Positions 7,869 to 15,483 of a stretch of DNA of 20,746 nt are shown piece after piece (within the stretch, counting starts at the first letter, position 1; every line of letters starts with the position of its first letter). The position numbers and the translations under genes are program-made. Location: assembly GCA_964348185.1 (NCBI GenBank), contig CAYGBW010000006.1:1-20746 (forward strand), in the 5' to 3' direction. Under the pieces are notes generated by a model. That model had not been told where the DNA came from and searched no databases. It was given only the letters and a program-made list of their open reading frames with translations. Source of the stretch: CAYGBW01 sp964348185. Lineage in GTDB: Bacteria > Desulfobacterota > BSN033 > WVXP01.

Positions 7869-10436
7869 TCACCCACAGACAACATTGACCAGTTTGTTTG
7901 GCACCACGATGACCTTCTCGATCCGTTTTCCCATGGTTAAGGCGCGAATCCTCTCTCGACTGAGGGCGGCGTCTTTGAGATCCTCTTCTCCGTGAGAAAC
8001 CGGAACGGTCATGCGGTCCCGGAGCTTCCCGTTGACCTGAATGACCACCAAGGTCTCTTCTTCGGCGGTGGCACTGGAATCGTTTTCCGGCCACTCGCTG
8101 AGAAGGATTGATTCAGTTTTTCTGAGAATGTGCCAGAACTCCTCGGCGATGTGGGGAACAAAGGGGGAAAGGAGGAGGACCGTCATCTCTATGGCTTCCC
8201 GCAAAACAGAAGGAGCGGTTTCAGATTCTGAGTCGAACTGGTAAATCCCGTTGACCAGTTCCATGATGGCACTGATGGCTGTGTTGAAATGAAACCGCTC
8301 GATGTCTTCTGTGACCTTCTTGATGGTTCGGTGGGTCTTCCGATGAAGGGCTTGCTCAGGTCCCTCAAAAGCATCCCCTGGCCTGGGGAGTGAGGCTCCC
8401 TCGATGGCGTTCAGGCGATTGAAAACGGTTCGCCAGACTCGACCGAGGAATCGCGAAGACCCCTCCACACCCTGGTCACTCCAGTCGAGGTCCTTCTCAG
8501 GAGGAGAGGCAAATAGGCAGAAAAGCCGGGTCGTGTCGGCGCCATACCGATCGATCAAATACTCGGGATCGACAACATTTCTTTTGGACTTGGACATCTT
8601 TTCCTTCCTCCCAACCTCAACGGGCTGACCGCACTCGACGCATCGGCCATCCTTGACCTCATGGGAATAGCGGAGGCCATGGGTGGGACATCGCACAACT
8701 TCCTTGCAAACCATGCCCTGTGTCAGGAGGCGTGTAAAGGGCTCGTCGACCCCGACGATGTCTTTGTCCCTGAGAACCTTCGTGAAAAATCTTGAATAGA
8801 GAAGATGGAGGATTGCGTGTTCGATCCCTCCAATGTACTGATCCACAGGCATCCAATAATCGACCCGCTTCCTGTCCAGAATCCCCCGATCATAGTCAGG
8901 GGACGCGAACCGCTCGAAGTACCAGGAGGACTCAACAAAGGTATCCATCGTATCGGTCTCCCTATGGGCATGCCCCCCGCACTTCGGACAGGTAGTCTCC
9001 ACAAAGGAAGGCAGAGATGCCAGAGGGGACTCTCCCGTGTCGGTGATCTTCGCGTCGTATGGAAGGACCACGGGGAGGTCTTTCTCTCTGACAGGCTGGA
9101 TTCCACATTGATCGCAGTAGATGATGGGAATCGGTGCTCCCCAGTATCGCTGTCGGGAGATCCCCCAGTCTCTGAGACGGTAGGTGATGCTCTTATTGCC
9201 CAGATTGTTTTCCTCCAGGTATCGAGCGATGGCCTCTCGTGCCTCTGGGCTCTTCATACCGTTAAAGGGGCCAGAATTGATCAGAATCCCCTCCCCCTCA
9301 TAGGCCTCTGTCATCGTGTCTTCTTCGAGCTCCTCTCCAGGCGGCTGGATAACGACCATGAGGGGAAGACTGTATTTCTTGGCGAATTCGAAATCCCTCT
9401 GATCGTGGCTCGGGACCGCCATGACGGCACCGGTCCCGTACTCCATGAGAACGAAATTTGCCACGAAGATAGGGATCCTGACCCCGGTGACCGGGTTCAA
9501 ACAGTAGGCCCCTGTAAAGACGCCTTCTTTTTCGATGTCCTCAGAGGACCTCACGGTCCTGTCCTGCCTCCTGACCCTCTCAACAAAAACCCTGACCGCC
9601 TCTGCCTGAGGCGTTCCTTTCGAGAGTTCAAGGACCAGAGGATGCTCTGGGGCAAGGCTCATGAAGGTTGCTCCAAACACCGTATCCTGCCTTGTGGTAA
9701 AAACGATGATAACGCCGGTTGAACCCTCCAGGGGAAAGTGGATTTCGGCCCCCTCACTCTTGCCAATCCAGTTTTCCTGCATGGTGAGAACCCGTTCTGG
9801 CCATCCGGTTAACTTCGTACAGTAGTCGAGCAGCTCCTCGGCATAGTCGGTGATCTTGAAAAACCACTGATCCAGCTCCTTCTGAGTCACCTCTCCATGA
9901 CACCGCCAGCAGAGTCCTGACTCCACCTGTTCATTGGCCAGTACGGTCTGACATTGTTCACACCAATTCACATAGGAGCGCTTCCGATAGGCAAGCCCTG
10001 CTTCATACAGCTTCAGAAAAAGCCACTGTTCCCATCGGTAGTATTTCACATCACAGGTGGCCAGTTCGCGGTCCCAGTCATAACTGAACCCCATCCTTTT
10101 GAGCTGGCCTCGCATGGCGTCGATATTTTGATAGGTCCATTTAGCCGGATGGACTCCGTGCTCCATGGCAGCATTTTCGGCAGGCATCCCAAAGGCATCC
10201 CATCCCATGGGGTGGAGCACATTGTAACCTCTCATCCTCTTGTAGCGCGCCACCACGTCGCCGATGGAGTAGTTGCGGACGTGGCCCATGTGCATCTTCC
10301 CGGAAGGATAGGGAAACATCTCCAGGAGATAGTATTTCTCCCTCGTCGGATCTTCTGTGACACGAAAGCGTTTCTCTTCATCCCACTTTTTTTGCCACTT
10401 CTCTTCGATCTCTCTCGGATCGTATCGCTCTTTCAT
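7869..10436 (-). CDS. leuS: Leucyl-tRNA synthetase
   Basis: An 855-residue class I aminoacyl-tRNA synthetase, normal bacterial length. It attaches leucine to tRNA-Leu in the cytoplasm. The HIGH motif appears as HMGH at residues 49-52 within YPSGKMHMGHVRNYSIGD, and KMSKS is at residues 613-617. Paired cysteines (CEQC, CWRC) around residues 165-190 look like a zinc-binding element. The CP1 editing domain follows, with TTRQDTVFGAT and the GTGAVMAVPSHDQRD signature. The second half has paired cysteines in CDQCG, CPKCGG and CVECG. ATG 10436 (MKERYDPREIEEKW) is the family start. The open frame continues 59 codons upstream, but that extension has no LeuS-like sequence. GAGG lies nine bases before the ATG. 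It heads the leuS-lptE-holA group. Confidence 0.97.
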   Translation of the reverse strand: MKERYDPREIEEKWQKKWDEEKRFRVTEDPTREKYYLLEMFPYPSGKMHMGHVRNYSIGDVVARYKRMRGYNVLHPMGWDAFGMPAENAAMEHGVHPAKWTYQNIDAMRGQLKRMGFSYDWDRELATCDVKYYRWEQWLFLKLYEAGLAYRKRSYVNWCEQCQTVLANEQVESGLCWRCHGEVTQKELDQWFFKITDYAEELLDYCTKLTGWPERVLTMQENWIGKSEGAEIHFPLEGSTGVIIVFTTRQDTVFGATFMSLAPEHPLVLELSKGTPQAEAVRVFVERVRRQDRTVRSSEDIEKEGVFTGAYCLNPVTGVRIPIFVANFVLMEYGTGAVMAVPSHDQRDFEFAKKYSLPLMVVIQPPGEELEEDTMTEAYEGEGILINSGPFNGMKSPEAREAIARYLEENNLGNKSITYRLRDWGISRQRYWGAPIPIIYCDQCGIQPVREKDLPVVLPYDAKITDTGESPLASLPSFVETTCPKCGGHAHRETDTMDTFVESSWYFERFASPDYDRGILDRKRVDYWMPVDQYIGGIEHAILHLLYSRFFTKVLRDKDIVGVDEPFTRLLTQGMVCKEVVRCPTHGLRYSHEVKDGRCVECGQPVEVGRKEKMSKSKRNVVDPEYLIDRYGADTTRLFCLFASPPEKDLDWSDQGVEGSSRFLGRVWRTVFNRLNAIEGASLPRPGDAFEGPEQALHRKTHRTIKKVTEDIERFHFNTAISAIMELVNGIYQFDSESETAPSVLREAIEMTVLLLSPFVPHIAEEFWHILRKTESILLSEWPENDSSATAEEETLVVIQVNGKLRDRMTVPVSHGEEDLKDAALSRERIRALTMGKRIEKVIVVPNKLVNVVCG

Positions 10437-10868
10437 TCCCCTCTGCCTCAATTCCGTGGAAACAGCAAGACCTTCTCCCCATGGGCACGGCTCGGGATCT
10501 CCCCAATTCTTCAAGACTGTGACCGTTTTTTCCCCAATCGATCTAGACAGGCTCCGAGGACTTGTTTGAGGGCGCTTCGCTTGAGGATCGCTCCCTTTAC
10601 CCTGAGAAACCAATGAGCTGAGGCACGAGGCAAAAGAGCCCGACCTCTAGCCTCAAACCCGAGGACCGGGGACGCTCCTCCAACCCTCATCGAGGGATCT
10701 TCTACCGATAAGCCCTTATTCCACCGCCCTTTCCCAGCCAGGGACCCAAACTGCCGCATTCCGATCGGAGCCAGGTCCCTAAGCTCATCCTGACCCCAGG
10801 CTCTCTAGATCTCAGGTGCCGGGAAAGCCAGGATCTTCTCAGGCGTTTCGGCTCTCCCGACGCTTCCT
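10437..10868. other. Gene-free stretch between leuS and the small membrane gene
   Basis: These 432 bases hold no open frame I can support. On the minus strand this is the likely leuS leader plus the 3' end of the argF transcript. It contains inverted repeats: AGGGACC/GGTCCCT (10740-10746, 10774-10780), enclosing a CCGATCGG palindrome, and TGAGGC/GCCTCA (10619-10624, 10650-10655). No T-box core, tRNA or known riboswitch motif was recognised. Confidence 0.5.
10820..10859 (-). other. Stem-loop after the argF/small membrane gene transcript
   Basis: In the minus-strand RNA, CGGGAGAGCC (10859-10850) pairs with GGCUUUCCCG (10829-10820) over ten positions with a single G-U wobble and a 20-base loop. 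The stem starts about nine bases after the stop of the upstream gene. On the plus strand the wobble becomes an A-C mismatch, so the structure suits minus-strand RNA. There is no U tract, so it is not a standard intrinsic terminator; it could be a 3' end stabiliser or a Rho-linked end. Confidence 0.4.
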
Positions 10869-11108
10869 CTAGGAGGTCTCTTCCTCCTTTGATCCTTTCT
10901 CAGCCGTGGCTTTCATCTCTGCCTTCTCTCGCATGGAAGATCGTATTTCCGAAAAGAAAAACACCACCAACACCACCCCCACCAGGATAAACAAAGCAGG
11001 GACGGCAGCCATCAGACCCCTGAGAAAAAGGGTCCACCAGGTGACAATTCCCCAAATGCCAAGTCCTACCAACACCAACCCGATAATGATTCCCAAGACC
11101 TTTCCCAT
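10869..11108 (-). CDS. Small two-helix membrane protein of unknown function
   Basis: A 79-residue protein with two predicted membrane helices, about residues 4-26 (rich in Gly, Ile, Val and Leu) and about 32-53 (GLMAAVPALFILVGVVLVVFF). A hydrophilic, highly charged tail rich in Lys and Glu follows. I do not recognise the family. It is very likely a real gene: AGGGAGG stands eight bases before the ATG, it begins 21 bases after the argF stop, and its composition is that of a genuine membrane protein. Charge distribution suggests a short periplasmic or tight cytoplasmic hairpin with the charged tail in the cytoplasm. As the last gene of the xerC-hslV-hslU-argF set it might be expressed with the protease, but nothing in the sequence proves a link. 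Confidence 0.75.
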   Translation of the reverse strand: MGKVLGIIIGLVLVGLGIWGIVTWWTLFLRGLMAAVPALFILVGVVLVVFFFSEIRSSMREKAEMKATAEKGSKEEETS

Positions 11109-11129
11109 CGTTATACCTCCCTAAGGTTT

Positions 11130-12041
11130 TTATTTGAGCAACCGCAACAGAATTGCCTTTTGGACATGGAGCCGGTTCTCCGCTTGATCCCACACAACAG
11201 AATGGGACCCATCGATCACATCATCGGTAATCTCCTCCCCTCGATGAGCAGGCAGACAGTGCATGACAAGGACATCCTTGGCCGCCCCCCTTAACAACTC
11301 CGTATTAACCTGAAAGGGCCTGAAAATCTCCGCCTGCTTTCCCGCCTCTACCTCCTGTCCCATGCTGGGCCAAACATCGGTGTAGATCACGTCGGATCCC
11401 CGAATCGCTTCCTGGGGATCCTCGCACAACCTGATCCTCGACGTTCCCTCCTGAAGCGCCCTTGCCAGAATCCCCTTGTTGGGTCCATACCCCTCTGGAC
11501 ATGCCAGGGTGAGGGGAAACCCCAGACGGGACGCTGCATTGATCCAAGAGTTCGCGACATTATTCCCGTCCCCTACATACACAATGGAGAGTTCCTCGTA
11601 CCGACCTCGCTTCTCCGCGAGGGTAAAAACATCGGCGAGAATCTGGCAGGGATGGAGCAGGTCCGTCAGGCCGTTAATGACAGCGATTTCAGCATAAGTT
11701 GCAAAATCCTCCACCATCTTATGCGAAGAAGTGCGAATCACCATCCCATCCACATAACGGGACATCACCCTGGCCGTATCGGCAATCGTCTCTCCCCTGG
11801 AGAGCTGAAGTTCTCCTGACAGGAGGAAAATCGCTTGACCTCCCAACTGGGCCATCCCCGACTCAAAGGATACACGGGTCCGTGTCGACGATTTGTCGAA
11901 AATCATCCCAATCGTTTTGCCGGAAAGAGGATACCGGGGGGTTCCCTTGCCCCGCTCCTTTTTCAACCGCTGAGCACAGGCCAAGAAATCATCAATTTCC
12001 TCTTTCCTCCAGTCAAAGAGGGAGAGAAAGTCTTTATTCAT
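11130..12041 (-). CDS. argF: Ornithine carbamoyltransferase
   Basis: A 303-residue enzyme that joins carbamoyl phosphate and ornithine to make citrulline in arginine biosynthesis. The carbamoyl phosphate loop STRTR is at residues 52-56, HPCQ at 130-133, the ornithine-side DVWPSMGQE segment is present, and HCLPAHRGEEI lies near the C-terminus. The SMG segment and HCLPA separate it from aspartate carbamoyltransferase. ATG 12041 (MNKDFLSLFDW) matches the family start, with GGGGTGG upstream; a start five codons earlier is possible. No other arginine gene is in the window. In some Deltaproteobacteria arginine genes follow hslU, so the neighbourhood is expected. A 227-base leader separates it from hslU and contains a nested hairpin. 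No ArgR-like box was recognised. Confidence 0.95.
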   Translation of the reverse strand: MNKDFLSLFDWRKEEIDDFLACAQRLKKERGKGTPRYPLSGKTIGMIFDKSSTRTRVSFESGMAQLGGQAIFLLSGELQLSRGETIADTARVMSRYVDGMVIRTSSHKMVEDFATYAEIAVINGLTDLLHPCQILADVFTLAEKRGRYEELSIVYVGDGNNVANSWINAASRLGFPLTLACPEGYGPNKGILARALQEGTSRIRLCEDPQEAIRGSDVIYTDVWPSMGQEVEAGKQAEIFRPFQVNTELLRGAAKDVLVMHCLPAHRGEEITDDVIDGSHSVVWDQAENRLHVQKAILLRLLK

Positions 12042-12115
12042 CCCGGTCCACCCCAATGGTCCAGCCGTCAGGTTAGGAGGGCTCTCTACCCAAGGCCTGA
12101 GGGCTAATTCTCCCC

Positions 12116-12158
12116 TAGAAGCGTCTGAAGGGGGAAAAACCTTCCGTAACCGCTTCTA
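12116..12158. repeat. Nested perfect inverted repeat between hslU and argF
   Basis: TAGAAGCG (12116-12123) pairs perfectly with CGCTTCTA (12151-12158). Inside it GAAGG (12127-12131) pairs with CCTTC (12140-12144), with small internal loops of 3 and 6 bases. It lies about 75 bases before the argF start and 110 after the hslU stop. There is no T tract on either side. It may be a leader structure or a processing site between the two genes. Confidence 0.45.
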
Positions 12159-12268
12159 CCTTGTCTAAGGGATTCTCTGTTCCGACCTCACAGAGCCATT
12201 CGCCGAGGCGATTACCGCAAGAGTCTGAGCCCCCCGCCGGCCTCGGGTCTACAGTTTCCCGTTTCCGA

Positions 12269-13660
12269 TCACAGGATATAGCGGCTCAGATCTTCGTCTT
12301 CCACAAAATCCCTGAGTCGATCCCGAACATAATCGGCATCGATCTCGATTCTTTTCCCCTGGATTTCGGGGGCTCCGAAGGAGATTTCCTCAAGGAGTTT
12401 TTCCACGATGGTGTACAGGCGGCGGGCTCCAATGTTTTCCATCCTGTCATTGATAACGGTTGCAATCTCGGCAATCTCGGCAATCCCGTCCCTCTTGAAG
12501 ACTAGTTCGATTCCTTCGGTTTGAAGCAAAGCCTCGTACTGCTTTATCAGTGCATTCTGGGGCTCGGTCAGAATCCGGATGAAGTCGTCCTTACCGAGAG
12601 AATCCAATTCCACCCGAATTGGAAATCGGCCCTGCAACTCCGGGATGAGATCCGAAGGTTTGGAAACATGGAAGGCTCCCGCAGCGATGAACAGAATATG
12701 ATCCGTGGTGACCGGCCCGTATTTTGTCGTCACCGTCGTGCCTTCCACGATGGGCAGGATGTCCCGTTGAACGCCCTCCCGAGAGACATCCGGGCCATGG
12801 ACCGCCTCCCGCCCCGCGATCTTGTCTATTTCATCGAGGAAGATGATCCCCGACTGCTCGACTCGGCCAATGGCCATCTTGATGACTTTGTCCATGTCCA
12901 CAAGACGCTGGGCCTCCTCCTGAGTCAATACGTCCAGGGCCTCGGGGACTTTGACCTTCCGTCGCTTCTTTTTCTGGGGAAACATATTCCCCAGCATATC
13001 CCGAATGTTGATATCCATCCCCTCGAAGCCAGCGGCTGAGAAGATCTCAACCATGGGAAGACCCCGGTCTGTCGTCTCAACGTCGACGTAGCGGTTGTCT
13101 AGCTTGCCGCTTCTTAAGAGTTTCCTGAGCTTTTCTCGGGTCGAGTCACGCTCTTCCATCTTCAGGGGTTCGAACTCGAAGGCCCTCGCCTCTCTCCTCC
13201 CTTGATCGTCAGGTTCTCCCGCTTCCTCGTTCTTGGGCCTCCGCATTGGAGGTAGCAGGATGTCGAGAAGTCGTTCCTCAGCGATCTCATGGGCTTTCAT
13301 GTGGACGGTTTCGGTTTCTTCGGCCTTGACGATGTTGACGGCCTGATCCGTCAAGTCTCGAATCATCGATTCCACATCCCTGCCCACGTAGCCGACCTCT
13401 GTGAATTTTGACGCCTCGATCTTTAGAAAAGGAGCCTGGGCCAGCTTGGCCAGCCGCCTCGCAATCTCGGTCTTTCCGACCCCTGTGGGACCAATCATCA
13501 CAATGTTCTTGGGATAGATCTCATCGCGAAGCTCCTCAGACACCTTCTGACGACGCCACCGGTTTCTCAGAGCAATGGCAACCGCTCGTTTTGCATTATT
13601 CTGACCGACAATATATCTATCCAGCTCCGAGACAATTTCTCGAGGGGTAAAAACGGTCAT
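12269..13660 (-). CDS. hslU: ATP-dependent protease ATPase subunit HslU (ClpY)
   Basis: A 463-residue AAA+ unfoldase, close to the usual 440-460. It begins TPREIVSELDRYIVGQ, with Walker A GPTGVGKT at residues 57-64, the GYVG pore loop at 90-93, an intermediate (I) domain at about 110-235 rich in charged residues, and Walker B GIIFLDEIDK at 271-280. The protein ends in LSRYIL, the tail that inserts between HslV subunits and activates the peptidase. HslU feeds unfolded substrates to HslV in the cytoplasm, usually as part of the heat-shock response. Its ATG directly follows the TAG of hslV with no intervening base, so translation is probably coupled. No intact heat-shock promoter is visible within the operon. 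Confidence 0.97.
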   Translation of the reverse strand: MTVFTPREIVSELDRYIVGQNNAKRAVAIALRNRWRRQKVSEELRDEIYPKNIVMIGPTGVGKTEIARRLAKLAQAPFLKIEASKFTEVGYVGRDVESMIRDLTDQAVNIVKAEETETVHMKAHEIAEERLLDILLPPMRRPKNEEAGEPDDQGRREARAFEFEPLKMEERDSTREKLRKLLRSGKLDNRYVDVETTDRGLPMVEIFSAAGFEGMDINIRDMLGNMFPQKKKRRKVKVPEALDVLTQEEAQRLVDMDKVIKMAIGRVEQSGIIFLDEIDKIAGREAVHGPDVSREGVQRDILPIVEGTTVTTKYGPVTTDHILFIAAGAFHVSKPSDLIPELQGRFPIRVELDSLGKDDFIRILTEPQNALIKQYEALLQTEGIELVFKRDGIAEIAEIATVINDRMENIGARRLYTIVEKLLEEISFGAPEIQGKRIEIDADYVRDRLRDFVEDEDLSRYIL

Positions 13661-14221
13661 CTAGGTCAGTTCCTCCAGAACAATGCTGTCGTTCGTATAT
13701 ATGCAAATGCTGGCTGCAATCCGCATGGCCTCCTCTGCAAGGGCTCTCGCATCCAAATCGGAATGGCGAATTAGGGCCCTGGCTGCGGCCAGGGCATAGG
13801 GTCCTCCACTCCCAATCGAGGCGACCCCCCCATCCGGCTCGATCACATCACCCGTTCCGGAAATAATCAGGGCGATTTCCTTATCAGCGACGATGAGGAG
13901 AGCCTCCAGCCGCCTGAGAATCCGATCGGTCCGCCACTCCTTGGCTAATTCTACAGCCGCCCGCATCAGGTTTCCATGGTATTGTTCGAGTTTCTGCTCA
14001 AATTTGGAAAACAGGGTAAAGGCGTCCGCCGTGGCACCGGCGAAACCTGCCAGGACCCGATCGTGAAACATCTTCCGAACTTTTTTGGCTGAATGTTTCA
14101 TAACCGTGTTTTCGAAAGTTACCTGCCCATCACCCGCCAAGACGACCTTCCCCTTGTGGCGAACACAGAGAATGGTTGTCCCCCTGCGAACGGGATCCCC
14201 TTCATCTCTTTTTCTCGTCAT
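13661..14221 (-). CDS. hslV: ATP-dependent protease peptidase subunit HslV (ClpQ)
   Basis: A 186-residue threonine peptidase of the proteasome beta type. The segment GTTILCVRHKGKVVLAGDGQ places the catalytic Thr at residue 15, after a 14-residue leader (M-TRKRDEGDPVRRG) that must be removed to expose it. E. coli loses only Met, so this leader is longer than usual. The later SIGSGGPYALAAARAL segment is characteristic. ATG 14221 was chosen because no ATG, GTG or TTG in frame lies nearer the TT pair. GGGGGGAG stands about ten bases upstream. A further in-frame ATG lies 19 codons earlier. The chosen start overlaps the end of xerC by 20 bases, and the stop abuts the hslU ATG. The order xerC-hslV-hslU is also seen in Bacillus (codV-clpQ-clpY). 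Confidence 0.95.
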   Translation of the reverse strand: MTRKRDEGDPVRRGTTILCVRHKGKVVLAGDGQVTFENTVMKHSAKKVRKMFHDRVLAGFAGATADAFTLFSKFEQKLEQYHGNLMRAAVELAKEWRTDRILRRLEALLIVADKEIALIISGTGDVIEPDGGVASIGSGGPYALAAARALIRHSDLDARALAEEAMRIAASICIYTNDSIVLEELT

Positions 14222-15152
14222 GGGTGGGTTGCTCCCCCCTGTTGCGCCAGCTTCTTGGATGCGCTCTGTCGTAAACATCGATCAGTCTGTCGATGCCCAC
14301 ATGGGTATATTTCTGAGTCGTTGAAAGGCTTGCGTGGCCCAGAAGCTCTTGAATTCCTCTCAGGTCCGCGCCGCCATCGAGGAGGTGGGTGGCAAAGGTA
14401 TGCCTCAGACTATGGGGAGAGACCAGTTTGGGCAGACCGCACTGTCTGGCGTATTTCCCCACAATTCTGGCGACACTCCGGGCGGTCAATCTTCTCCCCC
14501 GGGCGTTTAGAAACAGCGCCTCCTCCTTTCCCGTGACCCTCACAAATTCCCCTCTCCGTTCTAGATAGGATGTCAGGGCCGTCACGGCCTTTGACCCCAA
14601 GGGCACGATTCTTTCCTTTCTCCCCTTGCCCATCACGCGAACCACACCGAGATCCAGGTCGACGGTATCCACGTTGAGACCAACCAATTCGCCAACACGA
14701 AGACCGCTGGAGTAGAGCGTCTCTAGGATCGCTCTATCCCGCCTATCACGGATCGACCCACGTCCAGCAGACTCCACAAGCCTGAACGCATCATCTACAG
14801 AAAGAGCAACAGGGATACTCTTCCCCTGCCTGGGTGTGCTCACCAGCTGAGCCGGGTTGGCGGAAATCACCCGCTCCCTCACAAGGAACTTCAAAAACGA
14901 CCGAATCGATGCCAGCTTACGGGCTATAGAGCTCTTCCGGTTCTTCTTGTACAGAGAACCCAGATACGACCGCACCATCACGTGGTCAATCTTTCTCACA
15001 TCAATCGTGTCACCTGAGGCTGTGGCCAGACCTTTTTCTCTGAGAAAGGCCTCAAACTGGAAAAGATCGCTCAGGTAACTCCTACAGGTGTGATCCGAAA
15101 CGCTCTTGACTCTGGAGAGATAGGTTAGGTACCTCTCGATAAGCGTTCTCAT
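14202..15152 (-). CDS. xerC: Site-specific tyrosine recombinase XerC
   Basis: A 316-residue tyrosine recombinase with an N-terminal SAM-like core-binding domain (about residues 1-90) and a catalytic domain. The active-site residues are all visible: R152 in SGLRVGEL, K176 in GKGRKE, H247 and R250 in HSLRH, H273 in LGHAS, and the nucleophile Y282 in TQKYTH. Length, the intact active site and position next to hslV support chromosomal XerC, which resolves chromosome dimers at dif, rather than a phage integrase. No dif site was recognised here. Only one Xer protein is in the window, so whether it works with XerD or alone (XerH-like) is open. It is the first gene of the hslVU group, with a promoter candidate about 40 bases upstream. 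Confidence 0.92.
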   Translation of the reverse strand: MRTLIERYLTYLSRVKSVSDHTCRSYLSDLFQFEAFLREKGLATASGDTIDVRKIDHVMVRSYLGSLYKKNRKSSIARKLASIRSFLKFLVRERVISANPAQLVSTPRQGKSIPVALSVDDAFRLVESAGRGSIRDRRDRAILETLYSSGLRVGELVGLNVDTVDLDLGVVRVMGKGRKERIVPLGSKAVTALTSYLERRGEFVRVTGKEEALFLNARGRRLTARSVARIVGKYARQCGLPKLVSPHSLRHTFATHLLDGGADLRGIQELLGHASLSTTQKYTHVGIDRLIDVYDRAHPRSWRNRGEQPTHDEKKR

Positions 15153-15168
15153 CTTTGATCAAACCGGC

Positions 15169-15197
15169 TTAAGACTCTACATTTAGAATGATAACAT
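15169..15197 (+). promoter_or_regulatory. Weak plus-strand promoter candidate
   Basis: TTAAGA (15169-15174) and TAACAT (15192-15197) are 17 bases apart and each match the consensus at four of six positions. The pair overlaps the palindrome and the xerC promoter. It would produce a transcript through the structured segment at 15249-15451. This is a weak call in an AT-rich patch. Confidence 0.2.
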
Positions 15198-15204
15198 ATA
15201 TCAT
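15188..15204. promoter_or_regulatory. Perfect 6-5-6 palindrome, candidate operator
   Basis: ATGATA (15188-15193), five bases ACATA, then TATCAT (15199-15204). It overlaps the -10 element of the likely xerC promoter and the -10 of a weak plus-strand candidate. Shape and position fit a dimeric repressor site, but I cannot name the regulator. Confidence 0.35.
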
Positions 15205-15222
15205 AAGGCCATGGATAATCAA
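15193..15222 (-). promoter_or_regulatory. Promoter candidate for xerC-hslVU
   Basis: On the minus strand TTGATT (15222-15217) and TATGTT (15198-15193) are 18 bases apart, each matching four of six or better. The -10 is about 40 bases before the xerC ATG. The patch is AT-rich compared with its surroundings. Confidence 0.4.
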
Positions 15223-15248
15223 CTTCTTTTTGAGTTTCTCTTAAGTCG

Positions 15249-15451
15249 AACCCCCTGCCTTGCTCTAGAAAGGCTGCGGGTTACATGGTGAATCACGGGA
15301 GTTCCCTCAGATAAGTCGACCCGGAGAGCGCAATGGATCGCACTCTCTGGAGAGAAGGGGTTCAGAGAGCATGGTGATCGGTTCCGAGGACGCGGTCTCG
15401 GGATGACCCAAAGCCCTATTCTCTGACAAAGACCCATTAAGGTCCTTTTTT
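15249..15451 (+). ncRNA. Candidate structured RNA or leader upstream of the corrinoid gene
   Basis: Three consecutive stem-loops are visible. The first pairs AACCC (15249-15253) with GGGTT (15278-15282), enclosing GCCTT/AAGGC (15257-15261, 15270-15274). The second pairs 15321-15331 with 15340-15350 over eleven positions with one G-U and one C-A mismatch, around an 8-base loop. The third pairs 15381-15389 with 15396-15404, including three or four wobbles, around a 6-base loop. They are followed by a short hairpin with six Ts (15431-15451). No coding frame in the segment looks real. It does not match the cores of the cobalamin, TPP, glycine or c-di-GMP riboswitches, nor 6S RNA, as I remember them. 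It could be a small RNA, a leader with a terminator, or chance pairing in GC-rich DNA. Confidence 0.3.
15431..15451 (+). terminator. Short terminator-like hairpin with T tract
   Basis: GACC (15431-15434) and GGTC (15441-15444) form a 4-base stem around CATTAA, followed by C and six Ts (15446-15451). The stem is short, so termination would be weak. It is the only hairpin with a T tract seen in the window, and it ends three bases before a strong promoter. Confidence 0.35.
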
Positions 15452-15454
15452 CTC

Positions 15455-15483
15455 TTGACACCCCTTCTTCTCTCAAGTATTGT
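15455..15483 (+). promoter_or_regulatory. Sigma-70 type promoter for the corrinoid protein gene
   Basis: TTGACA (15455-15460) is a perfect -35 box. TATTGT (15478-15483) follows after an ideal 17-base spacer and matches four of six positions. Transcription would start near 15490, leaving a leader of about 60 bases with AGGAGG before the ATG at 15553. Confidence 0.65.

Noticed and set aside
10437..10613. A 59-residue N-terminal extension of LeuS
   Set aside because: The family start is the Met at 10436 with MKERYDPREIEEKW; the extension has no LeuS-like sequence.
10680..10740. A T-box-like GGGCGGTGGAA in the leuS leader
   Set aside because: The T-box core needs TGGNACCGCG; here TGGAATAAGG follows, so the pairing region is missing.
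10511..10759. An 82-residue minus-strand open frame upstream of leuS
   Set aside because: No recognisable domain, no good ribosome binding site and low-complexity basic composition; it lies in a repeat-bearing leader.
15280..15310. Resemblance of GGTGAATCACGGG to part of a cobalamin riboswitch next to a corrinoid gene
   Set aside because: The required CCCGCAACTGT-like core and the CCACTG box are absent, and a separate promoter lies between it and the gene.
15320..15375. GGAGAG...CTCTC as a glycine riboswitch
   Set aside because: The conserved CGCCGAAGG and CAGG parts of the glycine aptamer are missing.
15219..15476. An 85-residue minus-strand open frame between xerC and the corrinoid gene
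   Set aside because: Arg- and Ser-rich, no ribosome binding site support and no family features; the DNA is better explained as structured intergenic sequence.
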